A DNA stretch of 64,000 nt, taken from the NCBI GenBank assembly GCA_023450085.1, contig JAEXHI010000026.1, forward strand, positions 92,169 to 156,168, read 5' to 3'. A program made the position numbers and the translations under genes. The stretch comes from Bacteroidota bacterium (GTDB lineage Bacteria > Bacteroidota > Bacteroidia > Sphingobacteriales > Sphingobacteriaceae). Under the pieces are notes generated by a model, which ran no database searches, was not told the origin of the DNA, and was given only the letters and a program-made list of their open reading frames with translations. Below, piece by piece: positions 50,973 to 59,395 of this stretch (positions are counted from its first letter, which is position 1; every line of letters starts with the position of its first letter).

Positions 50973-51066
50973 TAGGAATTAGTGACTAGGGGTTAGTGGC
51001 TAGTTGTTGTTCATTGGTTCATTAGTTTATTAGTGGTTAGTTTATTAGTGGCTAGTATTCAGTAGT
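50973..51066 (+). repeat. Heptad YTAGNNN tract F
   Basis: TAG at 50973, 50980, 50987, 50994 and 51001 in exact 7-bp phase; a second, looser block (51023, 51031, 51038, 51046, 51053) alternates 8 and 7 bp. Confidence 0.75.
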
Positions 51067-51224
51067 TCTTTTGTATGGCACTAAAAACTTTCAACTTTTT
51101 ACTTTCAACTTTTCACCTTAAACTCCCAATTCCCAGACTTAACATTTTTTAACAGAATATCTTTTCAAATGGATTAAACCTCTTGCGGATTTTATGCTCC
51201 AAAGAAAAAACAAAAACAATAAAC
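51067..51224. other. Spacer before the Spy-like gene
   Basis: With tract F this makes a gene-free stretch of about 345 bp. It holds repeated ACTTTCAACTTTT words (51079-51126) and an A-rich leader ending at the ATG. No TAnnTTTG match was found. Confidence 0.4.
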
Positions 51225-51626
51225 ATGAAAAAATTGATGATGATTTGCGGGCTATTATTTGGTATGGTAGCATTTGCACAAGCACAACAAGAAGGTGGTC
51301 GTCCAGGTGGTCCAGGTGGCCGTATGGGTGCTAACCCAGAAGCTAGAGTAAAACAACTAGATGAAAAACTTAAGCTTTCTGATGACCAAAAAGCAAAATT
51401 AACTACCATTTTTACCGAACAAGGTGAGGCACAAAAAAAATTACGTGAAGAAGCGGGTGGCGACAGACAAGCAATGATGGAAAAAATGCAAAAAATGAGA
51501 GCTGATCTTGAAACCAAAATAAGTTCAGTTTTAAATGACGAGCAAAAGAAAACCTACAAAGCAATGCTAGATGAGCAAAAAGCTGAAATGGAAAAAAGAA
51601 TGAAAGAACGCCAAGGCGGAAATTAA
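51225..51626 (+). CDS. Exported Spy/CpxP-like helical protein
   Basis: A 133-residue protein from the ATG at 51225, with a signal (MKKLMMICGLLFGMVAFAQAQ), a Gly/Pro-rich start (GGRPGGPGGRMG) and then highly charged helices: QLDEKLKLSDDQKAKLTTIFTEQ and SSVLNDEQKKTYKAMLDEQK. The LxLxDDQKxK...LNDEQKxxY double motif is that of the Spy/LTXXQ family of periplasmic chaperone-like proteins. Function in Bacteroidetes is untested. It has its own terminator. Confidence 0.75.
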   Translation: MKKLMMICGLLFGMVAFAQAQQEGGRPGGPGGRMGANPEARVKQLDEKLKLSDDQKAKLTTIFTEQGEAQKKLREEAGGDRQAMMEKMQKMRADLETKISSVLNDEQKKTYKAMLDEQKAEMEKRMKERQGGN

Positions 51627-51647
51627 TTCAACCGACCACAACATATT

Positions 51648-51674
51648 ACAAAAGCGACCTAGTGTCGCTTTTGT
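51648..51674 (+). terminator. Terminator of the Spy-like gene
   Basis: An 11-bp stem (51648-51658 with 51664-51674) with a CTAGT loop; the T run is inside the 3' arm. Confidence 0.8.
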
Positions 51675-51731
51675 AGTTTAATACTATTAAGCAATCCAAC
51701 TTATACTATTTCAAAATCTAGTTTTAAGTAA

Positions 51732-51759
51732 TTGGTTGCATTTTTTATTTCTAAATTTG
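51732..51759 (+). promoter_or_regulatory. Promoter of maf
   Basis: TTG (51732-51734), 17 bp, TAAATTTG (51752-51759). Confidence 0.65.
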
Positions 51760-51776
51760 GGGCATAACTATAATAT

Positions 51777-52343
51777 ATGCTTCAGCTTACTGCTCCAATT
51801 ATACTTGCATCCAAATCACCTCGCCGACAAGAACTTTTACATTTAATGGGCCTAGATTTTTCCGTAGAGCTCAAAGATGTTGATGAAAGCTTTCCCGATA
51901 CATTGAGTGCGCCAGAGATTGCCGTTTACATTGCTGAAAAGAAAGCCAAAGCATTTATTGGTGATGCTAACCATATTGTGATTACCGCCGACACTATTGT
52001 TGCCATTAACGGAGAGATATTGGGCAAGCCGAAAGATCATGCCGAAGCGCAAGAAATGCTCGCTAAACTATCAGGCAATAGTCATGAGGTTTATACAGGC
52101 GTAAGCATCAATTACAAAGGCAATATCACTTCATTTTATGACAAGACCACCGTGTTTTGTCGAGAGTTGAACAATAAAGAAATCAACTATTATATCGACA
52201 ATTACCAACCTTTTGACAAAGCAGGCAGCTACGGTATCCAAGATTGGTTTGGACTTACTGTGGTACAACGCATAGAAGGTTCGTACACCAATGTAATGGG
52301 GCTTCCAACGGAAAAGCTGTATGGTTTTTTGGTTGGTGTTTAG
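51777..52343 (+). CDS. maf: Maf-family nucleotide pyrophosphatase
   Basis: A 188-residue protein with the Maf signature: IILASKSPRRQELLHLMGLDF near the N-terminus, AEKKAKAF, ITADTIVAINGEILGKPKDHAEAQEML and FDKAGSYGIQDW. Maf enzymes hydrolyse dTTP, UTP and modified nucleotides to monophosphates, keeping odd nucleotides out of nucleic acids. The family covers YhdE- and YceF-type members; the QDW motif suggests the dTTP/UTP type. A promoter lies 18 bp upstream. Confidence 0.93.
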   Translation: MLQLTAPIILASKSPRRQELLHLMGLDFSVELKDVDESFPDTLSAPEIAVYIAEKKAKAFIGDANHIVITADTIVAINGEILGKPKDHAEAQEMLAKLSGNSHEVYTGVSINYKGNITSFYDKTTVFCRELNNKEINYYIDNYQPFDKAGSYGIQDWFGLTVVQRIEGSYTNVMGLPTEKLYGFLVGV

Positions 52344-52664
52344 TTGGTTAGTTTTTTGGGTTATGAGTTGCAGGTTATGAGTTATGAGTTGTACGCTCCT
52401 TGTCATTCAGAGCGCAGCGATGAATCTCATAGTAATATTAAATAAACCTGATACTTTTAGAGACCCTTCGCTGCGCTCTGGGTGACAAAAAGAATAACAG
52501 ACAAAAGACGACAGTGCTTAAAACGACCATCGCCTTTTACCCATTACTACTAATTCCCAGCCACTAATACCTAATTACTAGTCCCTAACTCCTAGCCACT
52601 AGTTCCTAATCCCGAAGGGTCGGGACTATGCCCACTAGTTCCTAGCTACTAGTCCCTAGCCCCT
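52344..52664. repeat. Spacer with an 85-bp palindrome and heptad tract G
   Basis: At 52402-52486 two 27-nt arms (GTCATTCAGAGCGCAGCGA and TCGCTGCGCTCTGGGTGAC as the core ends) form a large imperfect hairpin with a loop of about 31 nt. From 52550 to 52658 the heptad repeat returns in the CTA orientation: 52564, 52571, 52578, 52585, 52592, 52599, 52606, then, after a small palindrome (TCCCGAAGGGTCGGGA at 52610-52625), 52635, 52642, 52649 and 52656. No gene. Confidence 0.8.
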
Positions 52665-53942
52665 CTAATGATCATGCCCTCCCGCATTACTTAGCTTTGC
52701 GTTCACAAAAAAGGCTCCCTTTACCACCACCATTGCATTTTTAGGAATTTCGTTCAAAAAGGTTACTGCTGTATATCCCATATCAGACACGCCTTTAAGC
52801 ACTTCTACCCTTTCAAAATTCAAATTCCCCTTACTTTCCTTTTTAGGTTTTTCTTCCTTTTCATCGTGTACATGTCCTTTCTTCTCCTCATGCTTTTCAG
52901 TTGCTTTGGCAGTTTGCAAAAACACGTAGTATTTCCCATCAGCAGCAACAATGGCATCACTAGGTACGGCTGGGGTCATTACATTATTTAAACTCACAAT
53001 TCCAGTAATATTCATGCCGTCAATAAGTCCCTGTTTGTTGCCATTTACTTTACAATGCACCGCAATGGTTTTGCTATCATTCTCAAATGAAGAACCAATG
53101 CTAAATACGGTCGCATCATATTCAGTAGTGGCATTATTGGTAAGTGTAAAATGGATAGTCTGCCCTACTTTTACCTGCGGTAAATCCTTTTCAAACACCT
53201 GCAAGTCCAAATGCAGCGAGCTGTTATCCACTACTTCTATCACTGGCGAGGATACATCAACATAGCTACCTATTTTGGCAAAAACATTACTCACTGTACC
53301 GCTTAACGGACTAGCGACCACCAAAACCGATTTAAGATTGCCGTTACTTACCGAATTGGGATTGATTCCCATTAAACTAAGCTGTTGATGCAAGGATGCC
53401 TTACGAGTGCGCAGGGTGTTTAATTCCGTGGTTGCATTTTCTAAATTTTTCCTTGAGCCGGCATTTCCTTGGTTCAATGTTTTTTGGCGTTGCGCCTCTT
53501 GCTCAGCCAACATAATCCTATTATCCACGGTTAAATACTCCTCTTGTAGTTGTATAAACTGCGGATTGGTGATGGAAGCAATCACTTGACCTTTTCTTAC
53601 ATAATCGCCAATTTGTACATTCAGGGTTTTAATTACGCCACCGTACAGCGAAGTAGCATTGGCTTTGTTGTTATTAGGCACTCTCAACATTCCGTTAGCC
53701 CTAATGGTAGCGGTAAGCTCTTTGCGCTCAATAGGCGCCCATTGTATACCCACCGTTTCTATTTGTTCCTGACTTAACGTTGCAATGTTTCCACTTTCTT
53801 CTTCATGGACTTCCGTAGTTTTAGCGGTTTCTGTACTTTCCTTATTTGAGCTATCCGTTTGTTTGTCGCTATTGCAAGCTATAAGAACAGATAAAGCTGC
53901 TATAACAACCCAAATTTTGTTTCTATTGATTTCGAATTTCAT
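52665..53942 (-). CDS. czcB: Metal efflux RND periplasmic adaptor (CzcB/CusB type)
   Basis: A 425-residue lipoprotein (lipobox LIAC) with the membrane-fusion layout: SLYGGVIKTLNVQIGDYVRKGQ (first lipoyl half), a long coiled hairpin with EAQRQKTLNQGN, VASPLSGTVSNVFAKIGSYVDVSSP (second half) and beta-barrel domains. His-rich segments (EVHEEESG; EKHEEKKGHVHDEKEEK; GGHDH) suit metal binding. It links the inner-membrane pump to the outer-membrane channel encoded next to it. Last gene of the czc operon. Confidence 0.9.
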   Translation of the reverse strand: MKFEINRNKIWVVIAALSVLIACNSDKQTDSSNKESTETAKTTEVHEEESGNIATLSQEQIETVGIQWAPIERKELTATIRANGMLRVPNNNKANATSLYGGVIKTLNVQIGDYVRKGQVIASITNPQFIQLQEEYLTVDNRIMLAEQEAQRQKTLNQGNAGSRKNLENATTELNTLRTRKASLHQQLSLMGINPNSVSNGNLKSVLVVASPLSGTVSNVFAKIGSYVDVSSPVIEVVDNSSLHLDLQVFEKDLPQVKVGQTIHFTLTNNATTEYDATVFSIGSSFENDSKTIAVHCKVNGNKQGLIDGMNITGIVSLNNVMTPAVPSDAIVAADGKYYVFLQTAKATEKHEEKKGHVHDEKEEKPKKESKGNLNFERVEVLKGVSDMGYTAVTFLNEIPKNAMVVVKGAFFVNAKLSNAGGHDH

Positions 53943-53951
53943 GGTGATTCC

Positions 53952-55229
53952 TTATTGGTTAATGATGGAGTAGATATTAATAACAGATTGGTTGACTTGC
54001 TGGATACTTTTGAGATAGTTCAACTGGATATCCGTAGCCGTTTGCAAAGCATATAGGTATTCTATGTAGCTTGCATCCCCTGTTTTGTAGCCTAATTGTG
54101 CAGCTGAAAGGATTTCTTTTGCATTTGGCAGTGCATCTTTTAAAAAGTACTGGTACTGCTTCACGTCCTGCTGATATTGCAGTAACGCATTTTGCATTTG
54201 TGCCATTAAGTTTCGCTGTTGTTGTTGAGCATTTGCCTCAGCCGCCTGTTGTTTGTAATCTAAAGAACGAACCCTAGCCTTGTTAGCTCCAAAAGTTAAA
54301 GGAATGGCCAAGCCTATATTTACCGAGCTAAACCTATTACCTCCACCAAAATATTTCTCAGTGCCATTTACGTTTTGGAAACCTATTAAAGATTGGTTCA
54401 CATAACCCAAAGTAATATCAGGCAATGTTTGTGACTTTTCTACCTTTTTACTCTGTGCTGCAATCAATGCATCTTGGTAAAATGATTGTACCGCGGGATG
54501 ATTGGCCACCACTGCACTATCCAACAGGTTATTAATCTGCAAGGGCGCAAACGTACTTTGACTTACTAATTCAAAATCCTCCTTGGTATTCAGTAAGGCT
54601 GCCAAACTGCTATGCGCATTGGATAAATACACTTCATTTTGCTTTAACAACAAATTGATTTCTCCCTGCTTGGTTTGCGCCGTACTCACATCTACTTTTT
54701 TGGTATCACCCGCCTTATATCTCAACTGGGCAATCTTTATAAAATCAGTATAAAGACTATCTAATTGTTTTAGCTGTTGTTCATTATGCTGTAAGTACAA
54801 TATTTGATAATAGTAATTGCGCACTTGGTTTTTCAATTCCAACACCGTAAGCTCCTTTTGCAATTGCTTACCCTTTATTTCGGCATTAATTAATTGTTTT
54901 CTGGCTCCAAATAACGTTGGAAAAGGAATAGTTTGCGACACTTGATAAGATTGGTCAAACTGGGTACTATTATATTGCCCCAGCTGTGCGTTCACACCAA
55001 GTTTTGGCAGTTCTCCAGCTGTTTTCTTTAAAGATTGACTGGCTTTTACTTCCAAATCTCCCGCTTTAACCCCCAAATTGTTATCAATGGCCATTTGTAT
55101 GGCTTGGTCAATACTTAGCTGCCTTTTAATTTGGGCATTGGCACTCCAAGTGAACAGTCCCAAAAAACATAGGACTGCCAATGGTTTTAAAGACCACTCT
55201 TTTATATTATTTTTTAATTTCTCATTCAT
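53952..55229 (-). CDS. czcC: TolC-family outer membrane efflux protein (CzcC type)
   Basis: A 425-residue protein with a signal peptide (LAVLCFLGLFTWSANAQ) and the long helical repeats of TolC: RQLSIDQAIQMAIDNNLGVKAG near the start and a mirrored half near SVNIGLAIPLTFGANKARV. It should form the outer membrane channel for the pump. It lies 9 bp before czcB and 61 bp after czcA. Confidence 0.88.
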   Translation of the reverse strand: MNEKLKNNIKEWSLKPLAVLCFLGLFTWSANAQIKRQLSIDQAIQMAIDNNLGVKAGDLEVKASQSLKKTAGELPKLGVNAQLGQYNSTQFDQSYQVSQTIPFPTLFGARKQLINAEIKGKQLQKELTVLELKNQVRNYYYQILYLQHNEQQLKQLDSLYTDFIKIAQLRYKAGDTKKVDVSTAQTKQGEINLLLKQNEVYLSNAHSSLAALLNTKEDFELVSQSTFAPLQINNLLDSAVVANHPAVQSFYQDALIAAQSKKVEKSQTLPDITLGYVNQSLIGFQNVNGTEKYFGGGNRFSSVNIGLAIPLTFGANKARVRSLDYKQQAAEANAQQQQRNLMAQMQNALLQYQQDVKQYQYFLKDALPNAKEILSAAQLGYKTGDASYIEYLYALQTATDIQLNYLKSIQQVNQSVINIYSIINQ

Positions 55230-55290
55230 CCGTTTATAATTTTCGTTTTTCAGGATTTAATATTTTTCAAAGATGATAAGTAGTGTAGGG

Positions 55291-58200
55291 TTAGTTGTTT
55301 TTTGCTGTTTTATTAAAAATCATATACAGCAAAGGCAATACAAATAGTGTGAGGAAGGTGGCCGTAATTAAACCACCAATTACAACGGTAGCTAAAGGCT
55401 TCTGTACTTCGGCTCCAGCACTGGTACTTAAAGCCATTGGTAAAAAGCCCAAACTTGCCACGGTGGCTGTCATGAGTACAGGACGCAAGCGAATTTTAGT
55501 TCCCTCCAGCACCCTGTCGAACATGTTTTTCCAACCTTCCTTTTCTAATTGGTTAAAGGTGCCAATCATTACAATTCCGTTGAGTACTGCTACGCCAAAC
55601 AAGGCAATAAATCCAATACCAGCACTGATACTAAATGGCATTCCACGGAGCATAAGCGCAAATACGCCACCAATAGCACTCATTGGAATGGCGGTAAATA
55701 TTAAAGCTGCCTGCTTAAATGAATGGAAAGTAAAGTAAAGCAATACGAAAATCAGTAATAAGGAAATAGGTACCGCAATCATTAACCTGTTGCTGGCTTC
55801 CCTCAAGTTTTCAAATTGGCCTCCGTAGGTAAAATAGTAACCCATAGGCAATTTAACCTCTTGATCAAGTTTTTGCTGGATGTCTTCTACCACACTTTGT
55901 ACGTCTCGACCAGACACATTAAAACCAATTACAATTCTGCGTTTACTAGCTTCTCTACTAATTTGAGCGGGTCCTAATTTATATTCTATTGTAGCTAGTT
56001 GCGACAAAGGAATTTGATTACCTGTTGCCGTGGCAATCATGAGGTTACTTACATCGTCTATACTCCCACGATGAGCGCTGTCTAAACGAACTACTAGATC
56101 AAAACGTCTTTCATTTTCGAACACTACACCTGCACTTTTACCTGCAAAAGCCGTACTTAGTACATCATTCACATCCTGCACATTCAATCCGTAATTGGCA
56201 ATACGTGTACGATCGTAGGTCACATTGATTTGTGGTAAACCACTTACACGTTCTACCTGAGGTGATGTTGCCCCCTTCACCCCCTGAATCACTTTACTCA
56301 CTTGATTAGCATAAGCAGAAAGGGTATCCAGATTTTCTCCAAATATCTTCACCGCCACATCTTGCCTAATACCGGTCATCAACTCGTTAAAGCGCATCTG
56401 TATTGGTTGATTTTTCTCAAAAAACACCCCTGGTATGGCTTCCAACTTTTCATCAATGGCGTTGGCCAATTCCTCGTAGCTCCTATTACTTTTCCACTCT
56501 TTTTGGGGCTTTAGTAAAATCATCAAATCCGTAGCTTCAGGCGGCATGGGATCCGTAGGCACTTCCGCAGCTCCTGTTTTGCCCACTACCATTTTCACTT
56601 CGTCAAATTGCTTAATGATCCTTGAAGCTTGCATAGAGGTTTCTATACTTTGGCTCAGTGAGCTTCCTTGAGGTAAAATACAGTGAAAAGCAAAATCGCC
56701 TTCCTGTAACTGCGGAATAAATTCGCCACCCATATTTTTAAATAGAAAAAGACAAAGCGTAAAAATGGCCACCGTAGCTCCAATAAGCCAATATTTAATT
56801 TTTATAGCTTTTTTTAACAAGGGCTGATACCTATTTTGCAACCAAGTCATCATCCTATCAGAAAGCGTTACTTTGTGTGATACCTTTTTAGAAAGGAACA
56901 AAGCACACATCATAGGAATATAGGTAAGTGATAAAATCAATGCTCCAAAAATGGCAAAGCTTACGGTTTGTGCCATCGGACGGAACATTTTTCCTTCGAT
57001 GCCTACCAAAGTGAGGATAGGGATATACACGATCAGGATAATGATCTCGCCAAATGCGGCACTGCTACGAATTTTGGACGCAGACTCGAACACTTCTTGG
57101 TCCATCTCCTGTTGGGTAAGTTTATTTACCGATTTACGGAGTCCTAAATGGTGCAAAGTGGCTTCTACAATGATCACCGCCCCATCTACAATCAATCCAA
57201 AATCTATAGCTCCCAAGCTCATCAGGTTGGCGCTTACACCAAACACATTCATCAATCCAAGGGCAAACAACATGGATAATGGAATAGCTGAGGCTACAAT
57301 AAGTCCTGCCCGTAAATTACCCAGAAACAGTACCAAAACGAAGATCACAATCAACGCACCCTCAATCAGGTTCTTTTGTACTGTACTAATGGCTCTACCC
57401 ACTAAATCAGTACGATCCAAGTAAGGTTCAATCACTACATCTTCTGGTAAAGACTTTTTGATGATAGGCAATTTTTCTTTGATGCGTTTCACCACTTCGT
57501 TACTGTTCTCCCCTTTCAACATCATCACTACTCCACCAACGGCATCTACTTCACCGTTATAAGTCATCGCTCCATACCTAATGGCATTGCCAAAACGCAC
57601 TTCAGCCAAATCCTTAACAAAAATGGGAACACTGCCCGTTTTATTTTTAACGCTGATGTTCTTTACATCTTCTAATGAGGTCACCAAACCTATTCCCCTA
57701 ATGAAATAAGCATTTGGTTTTTTATCAATGTAAGCTCCACCTGTATTTTGATTATTCTTTTCGAGGGCACTAAAAACTTCCGAAACACTTACACCCATTG
57801 CCCGTAAACGGTTGGGATTAATGGCCACTTCGTATTGTTTAAGTTGTCCACCAAAACTATTCACTTCGGCAATACCTGGGGTGCCATATAGTTGACGGGC
57901 AACAATCCAATCCTGCATGGTACGGAGGTCTTTAGCATCATATTTTTTCTCGCTTCCCTTTTTAGGATGGATAATGTACTGATAAACTTCGCCCAATCCT
58001 GTACTTACTGGCGCAAGTTCAGGTGTTCCAATCCCTTTGGGAATTTTTTCTCCCGCCTCTTTCAACTTTTCGTTGATCAGCTGCCGTGCAAAGTAGATAT
58101 CCACGTCATCCTTAAAAACCACGGTAATTACAGAAAGTCCAAATCTGGATATGCTTCGGATTTCTTCCAAATTAGGGACATTGGCAATACTTTGTTCAAT

Positions 58201-58404
58201 AGGGAAAGTAACCAACTGCTCTACTTCTTGTCCGGCTAACGTTGGACATACGGTAATGATTTGCACCTGATTATTGGTAATATCAGGCACAGCGTCGATA
58301 GGTAATTTGGTGGCGCTCCAAACTCCCCATATGGTCAGCAACAAGGTCATTGCGCCAATCACAAGCTTGTTCTTTATGCTAAATTTTATAATGTTGTCTA
58401 ACAC
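55291..58404 (-). CDS. czcA: Heavy metal efflux RND pump, CzcA type
   Basis: A 1037-residue inner membrane pump with 12 helices and two large periplasmic loops. Helix 4 has DFGLIVDGAVIIVE with Asp401, Asp407 and Glu414, matching CzcA Asp402/Asp408/Glu415, which indicates divalent cations (Zn, Co, Cd, Ni). The Cu/Ag pump CusA has a different residue set, so a copper role is unlikely. It opens the pump operon; a DUF6660 gene lies 220 bp upstream. Confidence 0.94.
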   Translation of the reverse strand: MLDNIIKFSIKNKLVIGAMTLLLTIWGVWSATKLPIDAVPDITNNQVQIITVCPTLAGQEVEQLVTFPIEQSIANVPNLEEIRSISRFGLSVITVVFKDDVDIYFARQLINEKLKEAGEKIPKGIGTPELAPVSTGLGEVYQYIIHPKKGSEKKYDAKDLRTMQDWIVARQLYGTPGIAEVNSFGGQLKQYEVAINPNRLRAMGVSVSEVFSALEKNNQNTGGAYIDKKPNAYFIRGIGLVTSLEDVKNISVKNKTGSVPIFVKDLAEVRFGNAIRYGAMTYNGEVDAVGGVVMMLKGENSNEVVKRIKEKLPIIKKSLPEDVVIEPYLDRTDLVGRAISTVQKNLIEGALIVIFVLVLFLGNLRAGLIVASAIPLSMLFALGLMNVFGVSANLMSLGAIDFGLIVDGAVIIVEATLHHLGLRKSVNKLTQQEMDQEVFESASKIRSSAAFGEIIILIVYIPILTLVGIEGKMFRPMAQTVSFAIFGALILSLTYIPMMCALFLSKKVSHKVTLSDRMMTWLQNRYQPLLKKAIKIKYWLIGATVAIFTLCLFLFKNMGGEFIPQLQEGDFAFHCILPQGSSLSQSIETSMQASRIIKQFDEVKMVVGKTGAAEVPTDPMPPEATDLMILLKPQKEWKSNRSYEELANAIDEKLEAIPGVFFEKNQPIQMRFNELMTGIRQDVAVKIFGENLDTLSAYANQVSKVIQGVKGATSPQVERVSGLPQINVTYDRTRIANYGLNVQDVNDVLSTAFAGKSAGVVFENERRFDLVVRLDSAHRGSIDDVSNLMIATATGNQIPLSQLATIEYKLGPAQISREASKRRIVIGFNVSGRDVQSVVEDIQQKLDQEVKLPMGYYFTYGGQFENLREASNRLMIAVPISLLLIFVLLYFTFHSFKQAALIFTAIPMSAIGGVFALMLRGMPFSISAGIGFIALFGVAVLNGIVMIGTFNQLEKEGWKNMFDRVLEGTKIRLRPVLMTATVASLGFLPMALSTSAGAEVQKPLATVVIGGLITATFLTLFVLPLLYMIFNKTAKNN

Positions 58405-58624
58405 GGTAATGTCGTTTAATTTTTTTAAAGTATGGACAGGCCGCTATCAAATAGCAGCAATGGATAACCTTAAATGCCTATAGGAATTAGGGTGAGGCAA
58501 GCCCCACAAAATGACTATACGGTAAATGGTAGCCGCAGGCAGACGGTTAGTTTTATGAAGTGCACAAAACCAACAGCCTTGCCTTGGTCAAAGCAACCAA
58601 AAGCACAGGTTATCCAAAAAAAAA

Positions 58625-58951
58625 TTAAGCGACAAGTTTGGGTGGGTTCCAAATGTTTCCATAGTAATTGGAAACTAATTGGTGGTTACGCAAGGTGGTT
58701 TTCTTTTCTGCAAAAGCCACCTTAGGCTGCATAACTTCTAGAAGTTTAAAATCAAAAGAGGCAAAGCTTACACTGCAGCAACTGCAATAACAAAAAGGAG
58801 CACAGTTATCATCCTTGTCCTTTTCGTGGCTATGCGTTTTAACGGTTTCTACTTTAGGGCCATTATCTTTGCATTGGTTACTCGCATCGCTACAAGGCAA
58901 CGAAGCAAGTGCCAACAAATAAACAGCCCATATGGTAAATAACCATTTCAT
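58625..58951 (-). CDS. DUF6660-like small exported Cys/His protein
   Basis: A 108-residue protein with a signal (WLFTIWAVYLLALASLPC) and a Cys-rich core: CSDASNQC, HSHEKDKDDNC and APFCYCSCC. This fits the small DUF6660 proteins found ahead of czc operons in Bacteroidetes. The Cys/His set suggests periplasmic metal binding or sensing; not shown. Its stop is 220 bp from czcA, a distance that could hold a leader or a promoter. Confidence 0.7.
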   Translation of the reverse strand: MKWLFTIWAVYLLALASLPCSDASNQCKDNGPKVETVKTHSHEKDKDDNCAPFCYCSCCSVSFASFDFKLLEVMQPKVAFAEKKTTLRNHQLVSNYYGNIWNPPKLVA

Positions 58952-58973
58952 TATGACACAAATATAAAATATT

Positions 58974-59378
58974 TTATGGCTTCAGAACTTCTTTTTTGAC
59001 ACTGAAAAGTAAAAGTACCGAGCCTATTGCTAAAAGAATCCATCCCCATTGGAAATGAATAGTCTTACCTAAAAGGTTATCAGCGAACTTAAGGTTAAAG
59101 TAATGCGTTGATTTAAAATATACGGCAGCAGCCATTAGCAAAATCCAAATAAACAATACCCTCGTAAGCAATCGATAAGCTTTAAGCTGTCTTACACAAA
59201 AACATAATGCTGCGATGGCAACAATTGCATAGGTAATTAAAAAGAGACGAGGATCTGTTTTGTACAATCCCCAAGTCACCAAATTAAAAAGAATTTTAAC
59301 TTGTAACATAGGGCAAAAAGCTGCAGCAAACAGTATAATTAAGCCTAAAAGGGCTATGGGTTTATTTACAATTAACAT
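58974..59378 (-). CDS. Hypothetical four-helix membrane protein
   Basis: A 134-residue protein with four membrane helices (ALLGLIILFAAAFCPML, LFLITYAIVAIAALCFC, LFIWILLMAAAVYF and WGWILLAIGSVLLLFS). No family recognised. It sits between the hybrid kinase and the DUF6660 gene on the same strand, with short gaps (17 and 22 bp), so it may be co-transcribed with both. Its short loops give no hint of a catalytic site. Confidence 0.65.
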   Translation of the reverse strand: MLIVNKPIALLGLIILFAAAFCPMLQVKILFNLVTWGLYKTDPRLFLITYAIVAIAALCFCVRQLKAYRLLTRVLFIWILLMAAAVYFKSTHYFNLKFADNLLGKTIHFQWGWILLAIGSVLLLFSVKKEVLKP

Positions 59379-59395
59379 ATGATTTATTTAAGCTG

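Noticed and set aside
58405..58624. Cobalamin riboswitch upstream of the metal pump
   Set aside because: The conserved B12-box could not be found on the minus strand.
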